Positions 26,193-33,872 of a stretch of 64,000 nt of DNA are shown here, piece by piece. The DNA comes from Aestuariirhabdus sp049985285 (GTDB lineage: Bacteria > Pseudomonadota > Gammaproteobacteria > Pseudomonadales > Aestuariirhabdaceae). The position numbers and the translations under genes are program-made. The notes beneath the pieces are model-generated. The model was not told the DNA's origin. It made no database searches and saw nothing but the letters and a program-made list of their open reading frames with translations. The DNA is taken from the NCBI RefSeq assembly GCF_049985285.1, contig NZ_JBNIEU010000001.1, positions 434,001 through 498,000 of the forward strand, written 5' to 3'. Positions within the stretch are counted from its first letter, which is position 1. Every line of letters starts with the position of its first letter.

Positions 26193-27281
26193 TCAGGCCT
26201 CGCTCGCCAGTGCGCCAGAGTCGGCACGCTGCCAACGAATGCGATACAGTATCAGAAAATCACAGGCCAGCAGGTAGAACAGTAATATCCCCTGAAACAA
26301 CCCGCCGAGCGCCAGAGGCAGTCCCATCTCTATCTGCCCCATCTCACTGCCCATATACACCAGCGCCATCAACAAACTGGCGAGCAAGATGCCCACCGGA
26401 TGCAAGCGCCCGAGAAAAGCCACAATGATGGCCGAGTAGCCGTAACCGGGCGACACGGTAGGTACCAACTGACCGATGGGGCCTGCCACCTCACTCACTC
26501 CGGCCAGCCCCGCCATGGCACCGCTGAAAAGCAGCACCAACAGCACAAGTCTCTTTTCCCTGAAGCCGGCGTAATGGGCGGCGCTGTTGTCGAGCCCCAA
26601 CACTCGAATCTGGAAGCCCACAAAGGTACGACTGAGCACCACCCAGATCACAACCACGGCTAGCAAGGCCATCAGCGCCCCCAGATGCAGGCGGTAGCCC
26701 TCCATTAAAACAGGCAGCGTGGTGGCATCAGAAAACAGCGCCGATTCCGGAAAATTAAAACCCTGCGGATCTTTTAACGGCCCGTGCACGCCAAACAGCA
26801 ACAGATTCAACGCGATGTAATTGAGCATGATGGTGGTGAGTATTTCGTTGGTGTTGAAATGGTTTTTCAACACCGCGGGTATCGCCGCCCACGCCATTCC
26901 GGCCAGGGCCCCGACCACCAGCACCAGCGGCAACGCCCAGCTCGAGCTTGATTCCAAAAACTGCAGCGCCATCCAGCCACCGATCAGCGCCCCCATCAGC
27001 AGCTGCCCCTCGGCGCCGATATTCCATACGTTTGCACGATAGCAGACGGCCAATCCTGTCGCGCATAACAATATGGGAGCGGCCTTGACACCCAACTCCG
27101 AGAGGCCATACAGATCGGCCACCGGCAGGACGAAAAAGGTATACAGCGCCTCAAGAGGTGCTTTGCCTTGCATCCAGAACAACACCGCTCCGGTCATCAG
27201 GGTCAACAACAGCGCCAGGAGTGGCGAGCAGTACGCCATCACCTGTGATTCCTGGGCGCGACGCTGGATACTAAGCGACAT
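26193..27281 (-). CDS. BMP-type ABC transporter permease 1
   Basis: Membrane component of 362 residues, NupP-like. The start MSLSIQRRAQESQVMAY was chosen because it overlaps the ATPase stop by 11 bases; the frame runs on to 27431 inside the ATPase gene with no homology. WNIGAEGQLLMGALIGGWMA (about 84-103) and HFNTNEILTTIMLNYIALN (about 137-155) are the conserved segments of this family. About nine hydrophobic helices. Confidence 0.9.
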   Translation of the reverse strand: MSLSIQRRAQESQVMAYCSPLLALLLTLMTGAVLFWMQGKAPLEALYTFFVLPVADLYGLSELGVKAAPILLCATGLAVCYRANVWNIGAEGQLLMGALIGGWMALQFLESSSSWALPLVLVVGALAGMAWAAIPAVLKNHFNTNEILTTIMLNYIALNLLLFGVHGPLKDPQGFNFPESALFSDATTLPVLMEGYRLHLGALMALLAVVVIWVVLSRTFVGFQIRVLGLDNSAAHYAGFREKRLVLLVLLFSGAMAGLAGVSEVAGPIGQLVPTVSPGYGYSAIIVAFLGRLHPVGILLASLLMALVYMGSEMGQIEMGLPLALGGLFQGILLFYLLACDFLILYRIRWQRADSGALASEA

Positions 27282-28830
27282 CGGAACTCTCCCCGGCGCT
27301 CTGCTCATCACCAAAATGACCCGCCATCCAACTACCCACCTGGGCAATGGAGACCGCACCCGTCTCCGCCATCGGCGAAAGGTGCCCATGACAAATGGCA
27401 CAGATTCGATCGCTGAGTTCAAACAGCTCATCGAGATCTTCCGAAACGATCAGGATAGCCGCCCCCTTATTGCGCAGCTTGATCAGCTCCTTATGGATGG
27501 CAACCGCAGCGCCAATATCGACGCCCCAGGTCGGGTGGGAAGCGATCAGCAGGGTGGGGTGCTGCAAAATCTCGCGACCCATAATAAATTTTTGCAGGTT
27601 TCCACCCGATAGACTCTTGGCGGGAGCGTCGATGCCCGCGCACTTGACGTTAAACTGGTCGATAATCTGCTGGGCAAACTCGCGGGCTTTACGCCAATTG
27701 ACCAGGCCATTACTGACCAGCCCCGAGCGCGCAGCCGTCAGCAGTCCGTTCTCCGTCAGACTCATATCCGGTACCGCCCCTCGCCCCAGGCGCTCTTCGG
27801 GCACAAATCCCAGCCCCTCTTCTCGGCGTTGGCCGGGATACATGTGGGCAATGTAGCCATGGGGAAGGCGGATCGCTTCGCGGTGAGTCTCCAGCGACTC
27901 CCCACTAAGCGCGGCCAGTAGCTCCTCCTGTCCATTACCGGCGACCCCGGCAATACCGACAATCTCCCCCGCCCGCACGTTCAGATTGACCGCCTTCAGG
28001 GAAACCCCGAAAGGGTCTTTCGAGGTTAGATTAAGATTACGAATGCTGAGGTATTCCTCGCCGCCAATGGCGCGATCATGAATCGCGCTGACCGGTGTGT
28101 CATCGCCGACCATAAGGCGAGCAATGCTTTCGGCAGTCTCTTGCGCCGGCACACACTCGCCGGTTACACGCCCTCCCCGGAGCACGGTCGCGTTATGGCA
28201 CAGCGTCTGCACTTCGTTCAGCTTGTGGCTGATAAAAAGAATGCTGCAACCCTCCTGCGATAGCTGGCGCAGGGTCGTAAACAGCCCTTCGACCTCCTGT
28301 GGAGTGAGCACCGAGGTCGGCTCATCGAGAATCAGCAGGCGAATATCCTGAATCAGGCAACGGATAATTTCGACCCGTTGGCGCTCCCCTATCGACAACG
28401 TGTGTACCAACCGGTCCGGTTCCAGAGCCATCCCATAACGAACGGAAACATCACGAACCCGTGCGCCGAGTGCGGTCATATCCTTCGCCTCACCCGCATC
28501 AAGACAGAGCGCGATATTCTCGGTCACCGTCAGCGTTTCAAACAGGGAAAAATGCTGAAACACCATACCAATCCCCAAGTGGCGCGCAGCCGCGGGCTCA
28601 CTGATCTCTACCGGCTGGCCATCCCAGAGGATACGACCCTCATCGGGGTGCATGACACCGTAGATCATCTTCATCAGGGTGCTTTTACCTGCCCCGTTCT
28701 CACCCAGCAGGGCATGAATTTCACCCGGCATGATATCGAGATCGACTCGGTCATTGGCCAGCACCCCGGGAAAGCGCTTGCTGATACCGCGCAGCGATAC
28801 TCGAGGGGGAGTAGAAGAAGAAATTGTCAT
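27271..28830 (-). CDS. BMP-type ABC transporter ATPase
   Basis: Tandem ATPase of 519 residues driving nucleoside uptake. The first nucleotide-binding domain has Walker A GENGAGKSTLMKMIYG (about residue 43), signature LSIGERQRVEI and Walker B LLILDEPTSV. The second has a degenerate Walker A, GVAGNGQEELLAALSG, and signature LSGGNLQKFIMGRE. This pattern is normal for the RbsA/NupO class. The start MTISSSTPPRVSLRGI precedes the first conserved strand. It opens the operon. Confidence 0.92.
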   Translation of the reverse strand: MTISSSTPPRVSLRGISKRFPGVLANDRVDLDIMPGEIHALLGENGAGKSTLMKMIYGVMHPDEGRILWDGQPVEISEPAAARHLGIGMVFQHFSLFETLTVTENIALCLDAGEAKDMTALGARVRDVSVRYGMALEPDRLVHTLSIGERQRVEIIRCLIQDIRLLILDEPTSVLTPQEVEGLFTTLRQLSQEGCSILFISHKLNEVQTLCHNATVLRGGRVTGECVPAQETAESIARLMVGDDTPVSAIHDRAIGGEEYLSIRNLNLTSKDPFGVSLKAVNLNVRAGEIVGIAGVAGNGQEELLAALSGESLETHREAIRLPHGYIAHMYPGQRREEGLGFVPEERLGRGAVPDMSLTENGLLTAARSGLVSNGLVNWRKAREFAQQIIDQFNVKCAGIDAPAKSLSGGNLQKFIMGREILQHPTLLIASHPTWGVDIGAAVAIHKELIKLRNKGAAILIVSEDLDELFELSDRICAICHGHLSPMAETGAVSIAQVGSWMAGHFGDEQSAGESSDVA

Positions 28831-28918
28831 CGGTTTATTAGTGTTTCCATGCTCAATCCCGCCGCGTTCGCGACGAAACCGCAAATGCTATCCTAAACTG
28901 CAAGTCACGAAAAGGGAT

Positions 28919-28958
28919 TGCGGTCGGTCATACCCGCCTGTTCAGGCTCCCGACCGCA
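28919..28958. other. Nested hairpin between thyA and the BMP operon
   Basis: TGCGGTCGG (28919-28927) pairs perfectly with CCGACCGCA (28950-28958). Inside it GCCTG and CAGGC form a second stem. On the minus strand the outer stem is followed by ATCCCTTTT. It may be a weak thyA terminator or an upstream leader hairpin of the transporter operon; the T-run is interrupted, so I do not call it a terminator. Confidence 0.55.
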
Positions 28959-28971
28959 TCAAGAACCGAAA

Positions 28972-29805
28972 CTATATCGCCACCGGTGCCTTGATATGGG
29001 GGTAGCACTCATAGTTAAGCAGTTCGAAATCGTCGAAGCCGAAGGCAAACAGGTCCTTCACCTCGGGGTTGATGCGCAAGGTCGGCAGCGGTAAGGGCTC
29101 GCGAGACAGCTGCAGATCCACCTGCTCCATGTGGTTGGAGTAGAGGTGCGCGTCGCCGAAGGTGTGGATAAACTCCCCCGGCTCCAGCCCGCATACCTGC
29201 GCCAGCATCAGGGTCAGTAACGAATAGGAGGCAATATTGAACGGCACGCCGAGGAAAATATCGGCGCTGCGCTGGTACAGCTGGCAGGAGAGCTTGCCCT
29301 CGCTGACATAGAACTGGAACAGGCAATGACAGGGGGGGAGCGCCTGTTTACCCTGCGCTGCGTTTTCCCTGGGAGAGAGGCTGACGTCCGGCAACACCAC
29401 CGGATTCCAGGCACTGATAACCAACCTGCGCGAGGTCGGATTTTGTTGGATCTCCTTCACCAGCTCGCTGATCTGGTCGACCACCTCTCCATTTGGCCCC
29501 TCCCATGAGCGCCACTGCTTGCCGTACACTGGCCCCAGCTCTCCCTCCTCGGTCGCCCACTCATTCCATATACTAACGCCGTTGCGCTGCAGATAATCGA
29601 TATTGGTGTCGCCCGCGAGGAACCAGAGCAGTTCGTGCACAATCGATTTCAGGTGGCACCTCTTGGTGGTCACCATAGGAAAACCCTTGGCCAGGTCGAA
29701 GCGCATCTGGTGGCCAAAAATACTGTAGGTACCAGTGCCGGTGCGGTCGCCCTTAAAGACCCCCCCCTCTTTCACGGTACGCATCAGGTCGAGATACTGT
29801 TTCAT
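28972..29805 (-). CDS. thyA: Thymidylate synthase
   Basis: Makes dTMP from dUMP using methylene-tetrahydrofolate, 277 residues. RTGTGTYSIFGHQMRFDL (about 21-38) and the catalytic Cys159 in LPPCHCLFQF are present, and the C-terminus GIKAPVAI-like end reads HIKAPVAI. A 13-residue insertion before the active site (around residues 137-152), absent from E. coli, is shared with Pseudomonas ThyA. It overlaps the lgt stop by four bases, the usual lgt-thyA pair. Confidence 0.97.
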   Translation of the reverse strand: MKQYLDLMRTVKEGGVFKGDRTGTGTYSIFGHQMRFDLAKGFPMVTTKRCHLKSIVHELLWFLAGDTNIDYLQRNGVSIWNEWATEEGELGPVYGKQWRSWEGPNGEVVDQISELVKEIQQNPTSRRLVISAWNPVVLPDVSLSPRENAAQGKQALPPCHCLFQFYVSEGKLSCQLYQRSADIFLGVPFNIASYSLLTLMLAQVCGLEPGEFIHTFGDAHLYSNHMEQVDLQLSREPLPLPTLRINPEVKDLFAFGFDDFELLNYECYPHIKAPVAI

Positions 29806-30698
29806 CGTTTACCTTTTTTCTTTCGTTTGTTAGAGGAGGCTGAGGCGTTGGAGGAGCGCTTCGTTCCCTGCTGCTCGAGCCAGGCGAGGTCATCCCGATT
29901 GAATCCATCCTGCAGCGGATAACGACGATACCCCCACAGCATCAACCCGCCTCCGAGCATCACCATGGGCAACGAAAGTAGCTGCCCCATGGTGAGCCAG
30001 TCGAAAGCAACAAAACCGAGCTGGGCGTCGGGTTCGCGGAAAAACTCCACCAGAATGCGGACGCTGCCATAACAGAGTAAAAACAGGCCTGAAACCGCCA
30101 TCCGCGGACGAGGCTTGGACGAGAACCACCACAGTACCGCAAACAGAACCACACCCTCGAGGGCAAACTGGTACAGCTGCGAAGGGTGCCGAGCAAGCTG
30201 CAACGGATCCCGGGGAAACACCATCGCCCAAGGCACATCACCCGCGCGCCCCCAAAGCTCCCCACCAATAAAGTTACCGATACGGCCGGCTCCGAGCCCG
30301 AGCGGAATAAGCGGTGCGATAAAATCGGTCAACTGGAAAAAGGTTTTGCCGGTTTTGCGTCCGTACAGTGCCATAGCCGCCAACACGCCCAGCAACCCTC
30401 CATGGAAGGACATCCCGCCCTCCCAAATGTAAAACAGCCACAATGGATTTTGCAGAAAGTAATCCAGGTTATAAAACAGCACATAGCCACAACGCCCCCC
30501 GAGGATCACCCCCATGGCGATATAAAACACCAGATCACCCACCTGCTCCGGATGCCACAACCCGCCTGAGCGCCGAGCCCGATATTGACCCAGCCACCAA
30601 CCGCCCACAAACCCCACCAGATACATCAGACCATACCAATGAATCTTAAGCGGCCCGACGGCCAGAGCGACCGGGTCAATATTGGGATATGCAATCAC
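29802..30698 (-). CDS. lgt: Prolipoprotein diacylglyceryl transferase
   Basis: Inner-membrane enzyme that moves a diacylglyceryl group to the lipobox Cys of prolipoproteins, 298 residues. The start is a GTG at 30698 (VIAYPNIDP), with AAGGAA six bases upstream; longer frames run to 30848 without homology. IHWYGLMYLVGF, SFHGGLLGVL and the Lgt signature GLGAGRIGNFIGGELWGR (about 135-152) are present, with about seven helices and a basic C-terminal tail (NKRKKKGKR). Confidence 0.95.
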   Translation of the reverse strand: MIAYPNIDPVALAVGPLKIHWYGLMYLVGFVGGWWLGQYRARRSGGLWHPEQVGDLVFYIAMGVILGGRCGYVLFYNLDYFLQNPLWLFYIWEGGMSFHGGLLGVLAAMALYGRKTGKTFFQLTDFIAPLIPLGLGAGRIGNFIGGELWGRAGDVPWAMVFPRDPLQLARHPSQLYQFALEGVVLFAVLWWFSSKPRPRMAVSGLFLLCYGSVRILVEFFREPDAQLGFVAFDWLTMGQLLSLPMVMLGGGLMLWGYRRYPLQDGFNRDDLAWLEQQGTKRSSNASASSNKRKKKGKR

Positions 30699-30849
30699 AC
30701 AGAGTTCCTTAACGAGGTGTCGGGATAGCCCAGCGCAGTGACGATAAACTTGTCCAGTGCGCACAAAGCGGCCATTATCCCGTAATACCTGCCCGCTGCC
30801 CAGAGGCGCGGCGCAGATCACCGCGACAATTGAAACCGGATCACTCACT

Positions 30850-31617
30850 TTGTGCCTGATTGTATTTGACTACCATCCTGATAGCGCGCAGCCCCTGCGG
30901 CTGGCGGCTAATCGGGACGAGTTTTACCGGCGCCCCAGCCAGATGGCTCACCGCTGGGAGGAAGCCCCCTATCTGCTGGCTGGCCGCGACATGGAAAAAG
31001 GCGGTACCTGGCTAGGGCTTAGCGAAAGCGGCGACTTTGCGGCCGTCACCAACTTTCGCGAAGTTCCCGCCAGCGACGCCTCACGATCCCGGGGACAGCT
31101 CACTGCCGACTACCTCAAGAGTGCTCTCAGTGCCGAGGATTACCTGCATCAGCTGGCGAGGGATGCGGACCAGTATCCCGGCTTCAACCTGTTGCTGGGT
31201 GATCGACAAGGGCTCTACTTCTTTTCCAACCGGGAAAATCGCATCCGCTGCCTGCACCCCGGTCGCTACGGTCTCAGCAATCATCTGCTGGATACCCCCT
31301 GGCCGAAGTTGGTCGCCGCCAAGGCGAGGCTCGACAATGCCTTTAACCATACCCTGTTACAGCAGCTGCTACTCGACGACACCACCGCGGACGATACTTC
31401 CCTGCCGGATACAGGCATTGGGCAGGGCTGGGAGCGCCTGCTCAGTAGCTGCTTTATTCACAGCGAACACTACGGCACCCGCACCTGTAGCAGTCTGATC
31501 ATCGAGGCCGACGGACAGGCCAGCCTACACGAGCAACACTTCGGCTCACACGGCATCGAGCTCGACCAGACTCACCACAATCTGCGCTTCCAGCGCCCCT
31601 GGCAACACGGCGCATAA
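30850..31617 (+). CDS. NRDE (TANGO2) family protein, TTG start
   Basis: Protein of 255 residues in the NRDE/TANGO2 family, an Ntn-hydrolase-like fold of unsettled role; eukaryotic TANGO2 has been linked to haem or lipid handling. The family starts MCLIVF with Cys2, and here the only codon giving that N-terminus is TTG at 30850 followed by TGC. The NRDE motif falls at residues 21-24 (AANRDEFYRRP). GGTWLGL and VTNFRE follow. Upstream codons to 30757 add no homology. It is divergent from lgt with 151 bases between; the ribosome site is weak. Confidence 0.88.
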   Translation: MCLIVFDYHPDSAQPLRLAANRDEFYRRPSQMAHRWEEAPYLLAGRDMEKGGTWLGLSESGDFAAVTNFREVPASDASRSRGQLTADYLKSALSAEDYLHQLARDADQYPGFNLLLGDRQGLYFFSNRENRIRCLHPGRYGLSNHLLDTPWPKLVAAKARLDNAFNHTLLQQLLLDDTTADDTSLPDTGIGQGWERLLSSCFIHSEHYGTRTCSSLIIEADGQASLHEQHFGSHGIELDQTHHNLRFQRPWQHGA

Positions 31618-31687
31618 TTCCTGTACCCCACCTTCCGAGCTAGGCATAATGCGCCACTTTTCTGTCCCCTTCCGCTATCTGTAGTAA

Positions 31688-32242
31688 ATGAGTTTCGAAG
31701 TGAATCGCCGTAATTTTCTCCAAGCCGCCAGCGCCGGCGCCGCCTGGCTTGCCGCCCCGGCTTTAGCCAAACCCGCCCTGGCCACCACATCCAGCGAACT
31801 CCCGCGCCACCTGAAACTGCACAACCCCTATACCGGAGAGCGGCTCAGCCAGCCGTTTTGGGATCAGGGAGCGTACCTCGATGACAGCCTGATGCAGTTC
31901 AGCCACCTGCTACGTGATTTTCACAGTGACGCCACCATGGCCGTCGATCCGCATCTGCTGAACCTACTCTATCGAGTCCAAAGCCGACTCGAAAACTTCA
32001 ATGAGATACAGGTAATCTCGGCTTATCGCACCAAAGACACCAACCGTTTATTGCGGGAGCAGGGATTCAAGGTGTCCGACCACAGCCTGCACAGCAAGGC
32101 TCGCGCCGTGGATATTGTGCTCCCTGGCAGCAGCTTGCGCGATGTGCGTCGGGTGGCGATCGAACTTGCCAGCGGAGGCGTGGGGTTTTACCCCCGGCAG
32201 GGTTTTATTCATCTTGATACGGGACGGGTCCGCCGCTGGTGA
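31688..32242 (+). CDS. MepK-like peptidoglycan endopeptidase (DUF882, Tat signal)
   Basis: Exported M15-fold peptidase of 184 residues, related to E. coli MepK (YcbK), which cuts 3-3 and 4-3 cross-links in murein. A twin-arginine signal is seen as NRRNFLQAASAGAAWLAAPA (residues 6-25). The zinc ligands are His135, Asp142 and His175 in HSLHSKARAVDI and FIHLD, nearly the same numbering as MepK (133, 140, 173). The 3' end of the gene is followed, about 100 bases on, by a degenerate copy of itself. Confidence 0.9.
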   Translation: MSFEVNRRNFLQAASAGAAWLAAPALAKPALATTSSELPRHLKLHNPYTGERLSQPFWDQGAYLDDSLMQFSHLLRDFHSDATMAVDPHLLNLLYRVQSRLENFNEIQVISAYRTKDTNRLLREQGFKVSDHSLHSKARAVDIVLPGSSLRDVRRVAIELASGGVGFYPRQGFIHLDTGRVRRW

Positions 32243-32249
32243 GAACATC
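32181..32249 (+). repeat. Copy A of a decayed tandem duplication (mepK 3' end)
   Basis: This stretch codes for the last residues of the MepK-like protein. It aligns with 32281-32351: GGGG..TTACCCC, TTATTCATCTYGATA and GGTGAGA recur in the same order, the last two at an identical 33-base spacing, with one indel between the first two. Confidence 0.65.
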
Positions 32250-32280
32250 ACCGGCACCCAAAAGGTCCGGGATACCGGTC

Positions 32281-32351
32281 CGGGGGCTTACCCCGATTGC
32301 GTCTTATTCATCTCGATAGGGAACCTGCCCGCTACCGGTGAGATAGCCATC
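32281..32351 (+). repeat. Copy B of the duplication, antisense to the GGDEF gene end
   Basis: Degenerate copy of 32181-32249, offset by about 100 bases. In the mepK-like frame it would read LIHLDREPARYR followed by TGA, against FIHLDTGRVRRW plus TGA in the gene. The minus-strand cyclase gene ends inside it: its TAA is the complement of the TTA in TTATTC. Confidence 0.65.
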
Positions 32352-33824
32352 CGCCAACTCAACCCGGTTGCGACCCTTGTCCTTGGCTTCGTACAGAGCC
32401 CCATCGGCACGGGCCAAGGCTCCATCGAGGGGCTCATGGGGTAGCCACTGAGTGACCCCGAAGCTACCGGTCAGATCGATACGAGCGCCCCCGCCCATCA
32501 GCGCAATTCGCTGAACGGCCAAACAGCATTTCTGCGCAATCGTGTGCGCTCCCTCGAGCGAGGTTTGGGGTAGGATCAACACAAACTCATCCCCCCCAAA
32601 ACGCACCAACTGGTCGGAGTCACGACAAACATCCTGCAGCGTCAACGCCACCCGTTTGAGGGCTTCATCCCCCAGTGCGTGACCATAACGATCATTAAGC
32701 TCCTTAAAACGATCGATGTCGATTACACACACGCAGCAGTGCTGGTCCTGCTCCCGCCCACGCCGCAACTGACGGGCAATCACACTTAGGTAACGGCGGT
32801 TAAAAGCCCCAGTAAGCGCATCCGTCGACGCCTGCACTGCCAGCAACGCACGGCGACGGTCGCCGGCCAACAACTGTAAACTGATCTGGATCATGCCACC
32901 AATAAACAGCGCGCACAGCAGTGCCAGCATCATTAGCACCCAGGGGAGCTCTTCTCGCCAGCTGCGGATGGCCATGTCCTTCGATAGAGCCATCGCCGCC
33001 CAAAGGGGTTGCTCCGCGACCTGACTGGTAGCGACCAAAAGCGGCTCACCAACGCTTGCCCCATCGAGGTGGAAGCTGCGCGGGAAGGTAGACTGCTCAC
33101 GGGCGGCATTGGGCAATACTTCACGTTGCCCGTAGCGGCGATCGGCACCGGGTAGCTGAAAATAGATCTCACCGTCATCTCCCGCCAACGCAAGTCTGGA
33201 TCCGACAGGCAGAACGACACGATCATAGCGTGCAGCAAAACGGGGAAGACTCACCCACGCGACCAGGGTTCCAAGAGACTCCCCTTTCTCGTCCAGCATT
33301 TGTTGGCAGATGACGAAACCCCAACCTTCGCCACCGAAGGGAGAGCGCTGGGGGAGCCCAACACTAATGGCGGCATTTGGGGGCAATGACTGCAGATGGG
33401 GTTGGGCCCAGGGTTGCTGGTGAAGAGAGGGTGGGGGGTCTGGCCGATTCCAGTGCTTTACCCTACCCAGGGGGTCCAACACCAACAACTCATCCAGATA
33501 GTTTTGTCCCTGCAGCAACTGCTGCAGATTGTGTTGCAGCTCCGGTGACTGGGGAGATAGATCGCCGTGTTGCTCAAGAATAATCCGGGTGGCGTGAAAC
33601 AGTTGGCGCGTACCGTACAAAACTCGTTCGGTATCTGCCGCCAAAAAGTCAGCAATGGGCTCCATTGAGCGAAGCTGATCATCCAGCAACTTCTCACCCT
33701 GCACCTGATAGCGACTCCAGCCCAGAGACAAGACCAGCCCCAACATCAGGCAGCCTGCTCCCCACACCAGCCAAAGACTGCGCCTAGTGTGCGAGTTCCC
33801 TTCATCCACCCACAGTGGTTCCAT
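32304..33824 (-). CDS. Membrane-bound diguanylate cyclase with periplasmic sensor
   Basis: Inner-membrane c-di-GMP synthase of 506 residues. Two helices (about 18-38 and 293-318) frame a periplasmic domain of some 250 residues, probably Cache-like, with no ligand predictable. The GGDEF domain (about 335-490) has FGGDEF and an I-site RDSD five residues before it, so it should be active and feedback-inhibited. Its last 15 residues (after DKGRNRVEL) are coded by DNA that duplicates the mepK end in antisense. A GGDEF gene at this place beside ptsP also occurs in Pseudomonas. Confidence 0.88.
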   Translation of the reverse strand: MEPLWVDEGNSHTRRSLWLVWGAGCLMLGLVLSLGWSRYQVQGEKLLDDQLRSMEPIADFLAADTERVLYGTRQLFHATRIILEQHGDLSPQSPELQHNLQQLLQGQNYLDELLVLDPLGRVKHWNRPDPPPSLHQQPWAQPHLQSLPPNAAISVGLPQRSPFGGEGWGFVICQQMLDEKGESLGTLVAWVSLPRFAARYDRVVLPVGSRLALAGDDGEIYFQLPGADRRYGQREVLPNAAREQSTFPRSFHLDGASVGEPLLVATSQVAEQPLWAAMALSKDMAIRSWREELPWVLMMLALLCALFIGGMIQISLQLLAGDRRRALLAVQASTDALTGAFNRRYLSVIARQLRRGREQDQHCCVCVIDIDRFKELNDRYGHALGDEALKRVALTLQDVCRDSDQLVRFGGDEFVLILPQTSLEGAHTIAQKCCLAVQRIALMGGGARIDLTGSFGVTQWLPHEPLDGALARADGALYEAKDKGRNRVELADGYLTGSGQVPYRDE

Positions 33825-33872
33825 GCCTGTCTACCTGGCTTGCGGCCCAGCCGCAACGCGTTTAGAAGCCTG

